Shown: positions 44,202 to 56,255 of the stretch, in pieces | Position numbering within the stretch: the stretch's first letter is position 1 | Layout: every line of letters starts with the position of its first letter | DNA from: Doryteuthis pealeii | Taxonomy: Eukaryota > Mollusca > Cephalopoda > Myopsida > Loliginidae | DNA length: 64,000 nt | Assembly: GCA_023376005.1 (NCBI GenBank) | Contig: CM042151.1 | Location: 76,965,512-77,029,511 of the forward strand | Reading direction: 5' to 3' | Translations under genes and position numbers: made by a program | The notes under the pieces: generated by a model | The model's input: only the letters and a program-made list of their open reading frames with translations | What the model was told of the DNA's origin: nothing | Databases searched by the model: none

Positions 44202-44475
44202 CCTGCATGATATAGCTCCCTGTCCATTGCAGACTTTTGCGAGTGAGAAGAGTGGGGCAGATATTATACTAAGGAAGATAACTACTCCAGTAATCAATGA
44301 ACAGTCCACATCTCAGTCAGTGATTGATGAACAATCCCAATCCCAGCCAGCAGAGCATGAGATACATGCTTCACCACTAGCTGAACCAGACTCCACTAAC
44401 TGTCTCCGCAGATCTTCTAGAAAGGTAAAACCTCCCCAGAGTCTGGACTTATAGGATATAAAATAGGGGGGAGAA
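44202..44475 (+). pseudogene. Gypsy pol C-terminus, right of nested insertion
   Basis: Open to TAG at about 44452: HDIAPCPLQTFASEKSG ... NCLRRSSRKVKPPQSLDL. A basic 'LRRSxRxxKPPxxLxL' ending is usual for the last residues of Gypsy-type pol. The purine tract and 3' LTR follow directly. Confidence 0.75.
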
Positions 44476-44553
44476 TGTGATAATAAAAGACGTGATTAAC
44501 TCCCTTTGGAGTGGTTGGATTATCTTCCCTTGATCGGGACTATATAAATTCAA

Positions 44554-46850
44554 CAGTTTGTAAAATGTTTATTATAAATGTATTTCGTTTATTTCGACTT
44601 AGAAGGTTGAATATGTTCCAAAATAAATGAGAAAAAAGATCCGAATTATGTCCCTTGTTTTATCGCTCTTAAGAAAACGTTTTTGTATTTATTGCAAATC
44701 AACGACACTTTTTCATTGAACCAGAAAAGATTAGTTCTATTTAAAATATTAGATTTTTTCTCCATCTTCTTGTAGTATCGCCCCAAAAAGAAATCAGACA
44801 AACGAAAAAGGAAAAAAGTAAGTATAACGTTCAGGGTATTATCTTTTTTTACAAAAAACCCCAAAAAACGTAATTTGCTGAAAAATTTTCTTTTCGACTG
44901 AAGAAGTAATTTTTGACAATACTTTATGGATATAAAAATATTTGCACTCTTGAAAACTAATTCAATTATTATAAAAATCTAATTCATTTCAACATTTAGT
45001 TGGTATATTTTTTTCGCTGCTATCCGTGTTAAAAACAAAGCCACCCATCGAAATCATAGCCGATTAAATTTCCGTGAAATCTTTTAAAAACTTATTTTCA
45101 TCATAAAAATATTTCCCTCAAATAGATTTAAATTACCCTTAAGATTTTTTTTTATTGTAAGATTATTTACTGTAATTTTGAAAGATTTAAAAAAACAAAA
45201 AAAACTTTTATGTTCTTCGTCGAGATCTTTGTATCACATCGTAATTTGATTAAATAATTCATAGAAATGTTAAGAATATTTCAAACCATCCAAAATATTT
45301 ATGCATGTTAAAATCAATCCTTTGCAATAAACTTGTATTTTTATCTTTTAATTAAAAACAACGTCAGATAAAATATTCAAAATGTGTTAAAAGGTTTAAT
45401 GTGCAGAAATCGCAAAGGAGGATAATATTTTTTAAAGATTGTTTTTAAATTATCAAACTATCACCAAAAATCAGGAAAATTTTCGATTTTAATTAAATTT
45501 TCACCTAATTATTCGTTAATGACTTAATTATATAATGACTAGTTTTTTTTTTTTTTTTAATTAAATTGTTTTTAGATAAATTCAGAATATATATAATAAA
45601 GATAAATAAAAAATGAGCTGGTATAAGTAAATACTAGCTATACTCAAAATGGGCCTTTGACAAAATGAATTTAGCCCCCACCCTAAATAATTTGACAAAA
45701 ATCAGGGAATTATCGGATTTTAATGAAATTTTCAGTGTTTATTTATCAATGAATGATCTTTATAATGCATTATTTATTTTATTTCAAAATTTTCTCATTT
45801 TTTTTCAGGTCACTTAATTTTGACCCCCGCTTATGTTGGGGGCGTAACATTTTTTCGAGTTGGTCGTATAGTTTTCTAATTACAGTATAAATAAAGAGAT
45901 AAAAGACCGAAGTTATGAATAGAAACAAACAAAAAAAAAAAAAGGGGGAAATTTTAGGTGGCTTTTATATGAGAAAATAAGTATCGAAAATCGAAAAATA
46001 AAATGTAAAAAAATAATAAATAATTAATTTTTTGGAGATTTCTTTTTTACTCATTTCAATGATTATTTAATTGGCTATAAAATAACTGATGCATTATAAA
46101 ATTCATTACTTTGATAAATCAATACTGAAATTTTTATTAAAATCAGATAATTACCTGATTTTTGGTAAATTTTTTTGCAATCGCGAATGTTACAGTAAAA
46201 TTGTAAACAAGCACTTAAAACCATTGAAAAAGAGACAGAATGGCGGATTGCGTTGAAATTGACCAAAACAAATCCCTTTAAATGTATTAAAGATAAACCG
46301 CATATTTTTCTAATGATGGGCATTATGTTACTACTTATCGTTTTAGACAAAAGTTTGACCTTAAATAATAGATTTAATTAATTTTAATTCGTTTTTAAAA
46401 ACGTAGCAGACGATTTTTTTGGGTATACCTAGTAAATACTCATTCAAGAATATAGGGAGGCTCAAAAGTTGCCAAGGGAGGTAATATTTTTTATAATTCT
46501 TAATTTTAAAATAATTACCAAAATTCAGGGAATTGTCCTATTTTAATGAAGTTTTGGTAATTTATGAGGAAGACCGTCGCGGTCTCCTGCCTCAAAAATT
46601 GATACCTGGTCACTGTTGAAAACCCAACCCCAGCTATGTAGCTAAAGCGGTGTGACTTGAAAAAACAACCAGCTTAGGGCGCTTTTCCCGAAAAGTTAAT
46701 GTGATATTTTACCCCACCTCCAGTATATTTTCAACAAGTAAACATTAACATATATATTAAATATGACTTACCCAAAAAATATCTTTTTCTTTTTGGTATT
46801 TTCATTTATTTTAATTTTTTTTCAACATAGGATAGATATGAAGATGACTA
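44554..46850 (+). repeat. Repeat R, copy 3 (right part)
   Basis: Continues copy 3 after the Gypsy insertion at GTTTGTAAAATGTTTATT. Includes the conserved segment with a 72-codon minus-strand frame (44646-44864), the fold-back module (arms about 45660-45790 and 46070-46190), the empty site for the 5-kb insertion (about 46290-46310) and the half MITE (46560-46760). Confidence 0.75.
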
Positions 46851-46860
46851 GATAGATAGA

Positions 46861-47602
46861 TACGAGGGGCGTTCAATAAGTTATGCCCCTGACCCACTTC
46901 CAGTTGTTTGATCTAACTGAAATTTTGCATGTGCAATCATTTATTTCTCTATAGAAATTATGGCAAATTACAGCTCTGAACTAATTGTGGTTTCTGATTT
47001 TTGTTGTTTAAAATTTTTTTGTTGTGTAACTATTTGTTCAGCGATATAATTTTTGAAAGACAAGTCACGATCCACGCATGCGAAGATGTCATGACACGTG
47101 ACGCAACTCGAAGAAATGCATTCAACAAAAGACAAGAAAAAGTATTAATAGACTTATTTTATAAGAACAAAGGGAACAAATTGAGAATGATAACTAAATA
47201 ATTAAATGAAGCCTGGTATTTTGTAGTTATTTAAGACTATTTTAGCTAGAAACGGGAATATATTAAAAAAATCCATGTTGATTGTTAAGGGAGGGTAAAA
47301 GCGAAATATATATATATATAAAGGTGAACAGAAAAGGAATAGATACTATTTTAAAAGTATTTTATTTCATATTTTAATCAAGTAAAATTTTCTTATCGCA
47401 GTTCATTACAATAGGGAATATATCACTTTATTATTTTTCTCAAGTCATTTTGAAAAAGTCGTCATTATTAGCAGAATGTAATAATCATAAAAAGAAAATT
47501 AAACTTGTCTTTAGAATTAATTAACCAAAATTAAATAATGTAATTATGAAATAAATTATGTAGCGTATGTGTTGAACTGTTGTTTCTGATTTACAGGTGT
47601 TT
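46861..47602. mobile_element. Insertion with mariner-like terminal motif
   Basis: Where unit 1 has the 53-bp minisatellite, this unit has about 740 unrelated bases starting ACGAGGGGCGTTCAATAAGT after TAGAT. That motif resembles mariner/Tc1 ends (TACGAGGG...AAGT). No transposase frame is recognised and the other end was not found, so it may be a truncated or non-autonomous piece. The 66-codon frame at 47001-47201 has no family features. Confidence 0.4.
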
Positions 47603-48720
47603 GAACTGAGTCAAGTGTGAAATGGAGCCTGTTGAGTATCGTGCAGTGATCCGGGTTTTTTTTACTGGAATAGGTAAGTACATCTGGGAAGGCGAGTTTT
47701 TTTGTTGATATTGTGTTCTATTGTAAATTTTAGTACAGAGTTTTTTTCAGGGGTGCATTTTAATGTTTTGAGTTCATCAGGAGATTGTGCGGTTATAAAA
47801 ATGTTGTCGATGTAACGTGTATATATGTATTGTTTAGTGATTTGACTGTTAAATATTTTATTTTCGATGTGGGACATGTAGTATTCGGATATAGTCGGGC
47901 CAAGCGGAGAACCTATTGAAATACCATCTTTTTCTATGTATAGTTTCCCTAGGGGGTCGTGGAACGGGACTTGTATGGTACATTTGAGTTGGATTTTTTT
48001 GAGTATTTTTGGTTTTATAGGTGGAGGAGGTGGTGATGTGGTTGTAAACGTTGTTAATTATTATTTCTATTGTTTCCAATACAGGAATATTTGTGAATAG
48101 ATCAACTATGTCTAAGGAAGCAGTTATGTAGTTATTCGGGGGGGGGGATTTTTAGTATTTGGATGAAGTCATAGGTTGATTTGATGCTGTAATTGTTGGG
48201 AATATATAGTTGAATTATGTTATTGATTATTTTTGCTATTTGGTATGTAGAGGTGGGTATTTGTGAGATTATTCGTAGGAGGGGGTTTCCTGGTTTGTGG
48301 GGTTTTATTTTGCCATAAATGTATCCTGGTTTGTAGTCTCCTATTATTTTGGGGAGTTTTTGAGAGCCCATCTCTGCATTGTTTGCAGTGATGATTTTGT
48401 TTATTTATTTTTTTGAATTGTCAGTCGGATTTTTTTGTGAGTATTTTAAATTTTGTTTTATTGAGTATGTTTTGGATTTTATTGTTGTAGTCGGTTTTAT
48501 TCATTATAATGTAGATGTTGGATTTATCACCAATGGAGATGGTGATGTTGTGGTTATTTTGTAATTATTAAGTGGCGGTTTTTAGTTCAGTAGTTAGTAG
48601 GGGTTTTTGATGTTTGTGATTGTATCAGTTTCAAAAAGTAAAGAAAAAGTGCTCCATGTTATTTAATAACACATGCCTGAAAAATAACTTGCTGTTAAAA
48701 TGCACAACATATATATATAT
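47603..48720 (-). pseudogene. PLE reverse transcriptase fragment, unit 3
   Basis: The best-preserved PLE copy by length. On the minus strand from about 48640: ITISIGDKSNIYIIMNKTDY, then QKLPKIIGDYKPGYIYGKIK (48371), IINNIIQLYIPNNYSIKSTY, a break near 48130, then KDGISIGSPLGPTISEY-like sequence (about 47925-47880, with an indel) and YIYTRYIDNIFITAQSPDEL (47825-47770). The RT-C box is IDN instead of xDD. Frameshifts separate the parts. Confidence 0.85.
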
Positions 48721-49788
48721 TGTCATGAATACATGTATGTAAGAGTACATTTTACCTCTACTAAATGTTTGAATGATAGAAAGAAAAACAAGAGGGTTAA
48801 GGAGGAAGTCAGGAAAAAGGTAAAATATATTGCACTCCAACTACTACCCTTTATTAACTAAGAATAATAACACCTCCACTCCCCCCTCACTTACACCGGT
48901 GGCCAAAACCAGCCACAAACTTTAGTGAACTTTTAAGTACGCTATGACCCCAAAATCATACGTAGCGTTCAATTGAACTTCCCGCTTATTTTGTGAAAAA
49001 GAAAGAAAGAATTAGTTTTAAAAGACACAAGTTACAAAGATTTCAAGGTGATTAGACGTATGAGGAAACTCGCTACTATTATGAGATATGATACAGAGAA
49101 AAGGCTGAACCTTAAACGTGTATCGAATGATTTTAAACGGCCTACTATTTACTAAGGAGATTTATAAAATTATTTTGAGGAAAAGAAAAGGAAAAGAACA
49201 TCTATGTTATGTGGCATACGGAATTAATATGAAAAATGAAAAGGGAATGTTTCAAAGAGATCTCTTCATTAATGTAAGTCTCTCATTGTTCAAATATTTT
49301 GCATTATCACATTTGACTCCATATCTTCAAGAACACTTTTGAACTTTTAACTGTGACCATTTGATATTAACTTTTAACTGTGACCATTTTATATGAACTT
49401 TCAACTGTGACTATTATATAAGCTTTTAATTGTGAACATTATAAACATAAAAAAAGGAGAAGGAGAGAATCCTTGAAAGAGAATATATTAAATATATTAA
49501 ATAAATGCACGGCTAACACTCAGGATTGACAGCCGCTGGTATTTATTTCATAATAAAACGCTATTTGTTTTCTTGTTATAAATGTATGATATTGTGTCTG
49601 TGTTTTCTTTGGCTTGACCAGTGTCCATTCTGCTTTCTCGATTTATTTCTGGAGCAGGAAGTAGAAGACTTGATTTTCCCCTTTTATCTCTTCTATGAAA
49701 CCGTTAGCGTTTCATACCTTTGTCGGTTTTTTTTTTCTCGTGCAACACTGTGTTTGATCGTTCCTAATCAGCACAGTCATTCGTAACA
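48721..49788. mobile_element. 1068-bp solo LTR
   Basis: Starts TGTCATGAATAC and ends TTCGTAACA (TG...CA), inserted in the (AT)n tract after the PLE; ATATAT lies on both sides. Within it, about four ~25-bp direct repeats of AACTTTTAACTGTGACCATT (49340-49440) precede a TATATAAGC box (49415), an arrangement like enhancer repeats and core promoter in an LTR. There is no internal retroelement, so it is probably the product of LTR-LTR recombination. Confidence 0.7.
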
Positions 49789-50007
49789 ATATATATATGT
49801 TTATATATATATGTATGTATATATATATATATATATAATGTAGATTTTATTTTTATCACCATTGTCGGGGTTATTTTGTAATTCTTTAGTGGCAGTTTTT
49901 AGTTCAGGGGTTTTTGATGTTTGCAATTGTATCAGTTTAAAAAAATAAGAAAAAGTACTCCGTGTTATTTAATAACACATCCCTGAAAATTAAAGCTGTT
50001 AAAATAC

Positions 50008-50068
<61 letters not shown>

Positions 50069-50400
50069 TAATTGCATATGTTTGCAGTGATGATTTTGTT
50101 TATTTGTTTTTTTTAAATTGTCAATCGGATTTTTTTGTTTTATTATTGAGTTAATTTTATTATTGAGTTATATTATTTAAATTTTGTTTTGTCATTGAGT
50201 ATGTTTTGGATTTTATTATTGTAGTCAGTTTTATTCATTATAATGTAGATATTGGATTTATCACCAATGCAGATGTTGATATTGTGGTTATTTTATAATT
50301 GTTTAGCGGCAGTTTTTAGTTCAGGGGTTAGTAGGGGTTTTTGATGTTTGTGATTGTATCGGAAAAAGTACTCTGTGTTATCTAATAACACCTGCCTGAA
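49789..50400 (-). pseudogene. PLE N-terminal fragments and (AT)n, unit 3
   Basis: Two extra partial copies of the PLE's 5' coding end (about 49835-49990 and 50085-50400), each followed by the TACTCYGTGTTATYTAATAA segment, separated by (AT)n (50010-50065). Local tandem duplication of the PLE/(AT)n junction is likely. Confidence 0.7.
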
Positions 50401-50424
50401 AATTAAAGCTGTTAAAATACACAA

Positions 50425-50841
50425 TATATATATATATATATATATGAGAATGTAGTGTGGACTATGCAATCTTTTTTACCCCTGCTCATTTGAAGAACAA
50501 AAATTTCCAGTTCCTTAATTTTTACATTTCTAGAAAGATCAAATCCAGAAGAACTCAGAAAATAAAGAAAATAAAAATTCAATACCCGAAATAAGTTATT
50601 TTTATTAATACTTTTTGTTTTTTATTTTTTATGAATAGTTTTTGTTTAGTTTCACTTTAGACATATTTGTTTAAAGATTAACAAAATTCAAGGACCAGTT
50701 CAGCTGTATATCCATCTAATGAAATGAATGTAAATTGAACCAATTATCATGAAGAGAATCATAAATTTAAGGTTCAGTTTGGCACAATATCTTTATACCC
50801 AGCCAATTCCATTATATTTATTTAGGGTTTGGAGTATATAC

Positions 50842-50875
<34 letters not shown>

Positions 50876-51273
50876 TTCAATGTGATTTACTTAGCCATTT
50901 GAGATCAAAATATAATTAATCATTTATTCCTACATTCCATTTTTGTTCTACATGAAAAAATTAATTTTTCAGATGTTTTCTTAAGTTTCAGATGATAAAA
51001 TATGTACTCTTGTTTTGTTTGCTAAATGTTATAGGAGAACAATTTTTTCTCATATTTTCATGAATGGATTGTCCTTTTGATTCTGACAAAACTAAATTAA
51101 ATTCCATAAAATTTACTTAATTATTTGTTGATATATTGAATTTTCTTTATGCTGATGTTCCTGTTGTTAAGTTAATTGAAATATGAACAGATCTTGATGT
51201 TATAATTTCAAAAAAATTTTTGAATTTCATGCTTTTTAAAAAAACTAATATGTTGATTCTTATTCATTCACAG
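50425..51273 (+). other. (AT)n and conserved region upstream of ZNF exon, unit 3
   Basis: (AT)n at 50425-50445, then the conserved block shared with all units, with (TTA)n at 50843-50872. It ends TTCTTATTCATTCACAG (AG at 51272-51273), a probable splice acceptor. Confidence 0.65.
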
Positions 51274-51634
51274 ATATCAACAGCATTGGGAAGAATAGTT
51301 TTCAAATGTAAAACAACACATTTAAACACCCAACAAAGAACAAATATATTCTTCTGATGTGTGTGGATCTACATATTGAGAACTGACAGGACAATTATAT
51401 TCTTGTAAATTTATTATATGAATTTCTTGATCAGTATTTCAAAGAACAAGTACAAAAAGAGACTTCAGTGAAACACAACTTTTCTCGATTATAGAGATGA
51501 GCATAAATAAAAAAATTATTAATGTCCTCAATTTGTAGACCATCACTATAACATGGTTTGGGAATATAAAAAGACACATTCAAACACTTGCTAATGGAAA
51601 AAAATATTCTTGCTAATGTGTAGAGGCTCTTGTA
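51274..51634 (+). pseudogene. Decayed fingers at the start of the ZNF exon, unit 3
   Basis: Between the acceptor-like site and the open array are finger-like relics in several frames, for example DVCGSTY (about 51355-51375) and NIKRHIQTLANGKKYSC followed by TAA (about 51552-51612). The same relics occur in the other units (for example 26264-26590). The ancestral array therefore extended further 5' before decaying. Confidence 0.5.
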
Positions 51635-53402
51635 AAACACAACTTTTCACCACTGTGCAGATCAACATTTTCAGAGGTCAGAAATAAAAACAGATCTAGA
51701 AACACGATCAAAAGTGGAAATATTTTCTTGTAAAATTTGTGGATCCATATTTCCAGTGAGTTCAAGTTTGAATGCACACATGCAAACACACACTGCAGAG
51801 AAACCATTTTCTTGTGAAGTCTGTGGATCTGCTTTTTCACATAGATCCAGTATGAAATGCCACATGCGAACACACACTGGAGAGAAACCATTTTCTTGTG
51901 AAGTCTGCAGATCAGCATTTTCAGACCCTTCCAGTCTAAGAAGACACATGCGAACCCACACTGGTGAGAAACCATTTTCTTGTGAAGTCTGTGGATCTGC
52001 ATTTTCTAGGAGTTCTGACTTAAAAAGTCACATGCGAACACACACTGGTGAGAAACCATTTTCTTGTGAAATTTGTGGAACTGCATTTTCTAGGAATACC
52101 CACTTAAAAAATCACATGCGAACACACACTGGAGAGAAACCATTTTCTTGTGAAATATGTGAATCTGAATTTTCTTGGAATAACCAATTAAAAAATCACA
52201 TGGAAACACACACTGGGGGGAAAGCATTTTCTTGTGAAGTCTGTGGATCTTTATTTTCTTCTAGTTCCCATTTAAAAAGACACATGCGAACACACACTGG
52301 AGAGAAACCGTTTTCTTGTGAAGTCTGTGGATCTTTATTTTTTTCTAGTTCCCATTTAAAAAGACACATGCGAACACACACTGGAGAGAAACCGTTTTCT
52401 TGTGAAGTCTGTGGATCAGCATTTTCTTCTGGTTCCATATTAAAATGTCACATGCGAACACACACTGGAGAGAAACCCTTTTCTTGTGAAATCTGTGGAT
52501 CTGCATTTTCTTCTAGTTCACCATTAAAAAGACACATGCGAACACACACTGGAGAGAAACCATTTACTTGTGAAGTCTGTGGAGCAGCCTTTTCTTCTAG
52601 TTCCCACTTAAAAGGTCACATACGAACACACACTGGAGAGAAACCATTTTCTTGTGAAGTCTGTGGATTAGCATTTTCACGGAATGACAGTTTGAAAATA
52701 CATGTGCGAACCCACACTGGTGAGAAACCATTTTCTTGTGACGTCTGTGGATCTGCATTTGTACAGAGTCACGATTTGAAAATACATATGCGAACACACA
52801 CTGGTGAAAAACCATTTTCATGTCAAGTCTGTGGATCTGCATTTTCCCACCATCCTTATTTGAAATCTCACATGCGAACACATACTGGAGAGAAGCCATT
52901 TTCTTGTGAAGTCTGTGAATCTGCATATTCAACCCTTTCCAGTTTAAGAAGGCACATGCAAATACACAGTGGAGAGAAAACATTTTCATGTAAAGTCTGT
53001 GGATCAGCATATTTTACTAGTTCCAACTTAAAACGTCACATGCAAACACACACTAGTGAGAAACCATTTTCTTGTGAAATCTGCAGATCAGTATTTTCGC
53101 ATAGTTCCAGTTTGAAATCACACATGGTAACACACACTGGTGAAAAACCATTTTCTTGTGAAATATGTGGATTTGCATTTTTTAGGAATACAAACTTAAG
53201 TGTTCACATGCGAACACACACTGGAGAGAAAAAATTCTCTTGTGAAGTTTGTGAATCCACATATACACACCTTTCCAGTTTAAGAAGACACATGCGAATA
53301 CACAGTGGCGAGAAACCATTTTCTTGTGAAGTCTGTGGATCAGCATTTTCACAGAGTTGCAGTTTGAAATCACACATGCAAACACACACTGATAAAAAAT
53401 AA
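51635..53402 (+). CDS. 20-finger C2H2 zinc-finger protein (start uncertain)
   Basis: An unbroken frame encodes 20 fingers of C-x2-C-x12-H-x3-H joined by TGEKPFS linkers, starting with [17 protein letters not shown]. Backbone positions are almost invariant while the DNA-contacting helix positions vary. The ATG used by units 2 and 4 is CTA here (51696-51698); the frame is open back to TAA at 51632, with GTG at 51714 the nearest alternative. A start in an upstream exon spliced into this frame (an acceptor-like CATTTTCAG lies near 51674) would also work. Stop at 53400-53402 replaces a linker proline codon; one more finger follows it. It is likely a nuclear DNA-binding protein of the expanded cephalopod ZNF type; no KRAB, BTB or SCAN domain is present. 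Confidence 0.75.
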
Positions 53403-53475
53403 TTTTCTTGTGAAATATGTGGATCTGCATTTTCTAGAAGTTCTTATTTGAAATCACACATGCAAATACACTGAG
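53403..53475 (+). pseudogene. 21st finger beyond the stop codon
   Basis: In frame after [26 protein letters not shown], then TGA. The ancestral array had at least 21 fingers; the stop (TAA where paralogous linkers have CCA) removed the last one. Confidence 0.8.
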
Positions 53476-55335
53476 TGAATTTGAAAAGCCTAATAGACAT
53501 TACCTCAAATGTCTCCAGTCTTTCTTCAAAGGTATTTGATAGTATATGGTATAATGATACTTCCCTAAACAATTGAATATATGGTGCACCCTCTACTAGT
53601 TCTGCTTACACAAGTAATAATACTAAGCTGGATACCCCACCAAACTAGCCTAATACTGGACCGGGTATCAGGCAAGACAATTTAATGGCCGCTAGAAAGA
53701 GAAACTATAACATAGCTAGGTTATTCTCTGCTGTTTCACTTTCTCAGGATTTGAGAAGTGGGGCAAAGGAAAGAAAATAGAATTTGAAGATCAAATAATA
53801 TCCTCCATCCTAAAATGGAGTGTAAATATTATGCATAAATATATCAAGTGTTAGAAAAGAGAGCAGCTATCAAAGGAACATGCTCCATCTTAAAACAATC
53901 CTTAGTATACACAGACTCTAATGAAACCAAGTGTTAGTCACAGGCAAGGACCCTTTGGCTTCTAAACATTGCTAAAAAAAGATTTTTAAAAAAAGTGAGA
54001 AACCATTTTCTTTTGAAATGTGTGGAACTGCATTTTCACAGAGCTCAATTTTGTAAAGACATTTATACACTGTGATACTCCTGTTATTACATGACTATAA
54101 GTTTTAATAGTTCATCCTTATAGCATTACAAGCATTTAGCTGGAAAAAGGCTGACATTTTCAAATTTGTGACCTTAATCAGTTAAATTTGCAATTTCTCG
54201 AGTATTTCTTAACCAATCTTAAAAAGATTTACATGGATGGAAAGGAAATAGAGTAATCTTCCTGAATATGTAACTTTTCATTAAATGAATTATTTTTTAC
54301 AGCGAGTTAAAACCGTATTTTTAGTTGAACAGATGAAAACAAAAATATGCCCTATTTTTTTAGGATAAATTTTACATGCTGTTTTGTTTTTCAAAATCAA
54401 AGTGGCTTATCTTTATCAATATTCTTGAAATTTTGTGCTCAAATAGAAGACACCTGGAAGTACAAACAGGGTCTTTTCTTATTTCTAGGACCCGTGGAAA
54501 TGAAAATGTGAGAGGGCAAAGTCCAAGGCTATTTGTTTAAAAAATGTAAGAGAAGCAAAAAAAAAAAGAAGCACTATGTCCGTAATATTAGAGAGTTTCA
54601 AAATTATTTTTGTATAAAATTTGTGAAATTTACAGATTGCTATACCGTTCAGAATTTGGTCCGAAAGTTTGGATTTTGAAGAAAAAACTAATTTACACGA
54701 CTATAATTTTTAATAGTTCATCCTTACGAAGGATTCTATTGTGTATTTTTTTTTTTTTGGTTTGGACTAGTTAATTTTTTAATGAACACTTCAAAGATTA
54801 AAGAAGATTAGATATTTAATTGTCTTCTGTTAAGTAAAGGGTCAGGTGTTTGCCAAATAATTGATTTGACAAAGACAATTTTATAGTTTCTAGGGCTTGA
54901 CATGACAATCAATTTGCCCTTCTGAACCAAATTATAGCTGAAGTTAAGTGTTGCATATCACGGTACCATTTAGTACCTGGGCCAGAGACCACTCAGTATT
55001 ACAATCCTGTCCTAAAGCAACACTATACCTGATACTTCCATCCACACACACATACATGTATATTATTACTGTATTCTATTTATGTTCTTGACACTAATAC
55101 GTTATTCTATGTACTAGACATGAAACTTTGAAGAGTTGTGGTGCACCTGAACACTGTACACAAACAATTTCCTTATCATTATTCATTATTATTGAATGTA
55201 AAAGAAAAAAAGTGTAATTCTCAATTTTTTTTTCCATTTCCTTTTTGCATTTTTTTTTTGTTTTTCTTTTTTAAGTCAAAGACAAATTTTATTTAGCTTC
55301 ACCAGAAAATTTGACAAAGAAGTATTCATTTTTCC
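53476..55335 (+). other. 3' flank of ZNF unit 3
   Basis: Non-coding. It contains an RLE-LINE tail (KGTCSILKQSLVYTDSNETK, 53873-53935), a lone degenerate finger (FEMCGTAFSQSS, 53996-54070), and the block shared with 690-860 and 36090 (GTCAGGTGTTTGCCAAATAA at 54841). Mirrored by 380-2090. Confidence 0.65.
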
Positions 55336-56255
55336 TTAGTAATAAAGTGTCATTTTTTATTATAAAGTGTTCTTTGATTATTTCATTTCATTTCCTATGA
55401 AGGTCTATGTATGATTATTTCTCAGAAAATTCAAAGACATCTGTTTTACTATAAAAAATGATTATTTTTGTTTCAGTTAGTAATAAAGAGTAAAGGTTTA
55501 TTATGAAGTGTTCTTTGATTATTTCTGTTCCAATCAAGGAAGGTGTATGACTATTTATCAATAGGATTTTCTTACTTTAATATAGAATGTTTTTACACAC
55601 AAGTAGAGACAACTATCCTTCTATCAGCAACTATTTCAGGAAGATCCATACTTTCTGATTTACTATTTTATTGAAAGCTGGGAGAAAAAAACAACTTTTT
55701 TTTATTGTAGTTCATTAATATCAATGTCATAAAATATGCATAAGTGGTAAATATCTTGATAAAATTAAAATCTTTCTTTTATCATTATTTGGAAAACAGT
55801 TTTGTTTGTTTTATGACATATCAACCTTGCTGGGTCATGCCGACAAATTTAATTTGACTTATAATTTCTCAACAGGATTTTCTTTGTAACTTAGATTTTT
55901 AAAATTCAAAGACATCTGTTTTACTATAAAAAATGATTATTTTTGTTTAAGTAGGTGATAAAGTGTAATTCTTGATTACAAAATGTTATTATTATTTCAT
56001 TTCCATGGAAATGTATGACTTATAATTTCTCAACAGGATTAGTAACTTATTTCAAAGACATCTGTTTTACTATAAAAATGTTATTTTTGTTAGTAATAAA
56101 GTGTAATGGTTTATTACAAAGTGTTCTTTGAATATTTCATTTCCAGGGAAGGTCTATATATGACTAATTATTTCTTATGAACTTAGATATAGAAAGTTTA
56201 AAGACATCTGTTTTACTATAAAAATGTTATTTTGTTTCAGGTAGTAATATGTAAT
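55336..56255. repeat. ~150-bp minisatellite, about 6 diverged copies
   Basis: The unit contains TAATAAAGTGTAA, GTGTTCTTTGATTATTTCAT, TTTCTCAACAGGATTTTC and AAAGACATCTGTTTTACTAT. Copies are 130-190 bases and imperfect. Two units of the same family lie at 36410-36660. Confidence 0.85.

Larger units (their letters stand above)
37131..44553 (+). mobile_element. Decayed Ty3/Gypsy LTR retrotransposon
   Basis: LTR sequence (AAAGACGTGATTACCTCC, then GGGACTATATAAAT) is found at 37137 and at 44484. The 3' copy is preceded by a purine tract (ATAGGGGGGAGAA) and begins TGTGATAATAAAAGACG at 44476, but is cut after about 78 bases. Between them lie gag, RT, integrase and C-terminal pol remnants, interrupted by another LTR element. 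Internal deletions, stops and an altered RT site show it is dead. It sits inside repeat R; no target duplication could be read because both outer edges are ragged. Confidence 0.85.

Noticed and set aside
51613..53430. Several antisense frames of 60-137 codons rich in '[18 protein letters not shown]'
   Set aside because: Mirror-strand shadows of the zinc-finger repeats; the same artefact occurs at 26578-27578 and 34338-34637.
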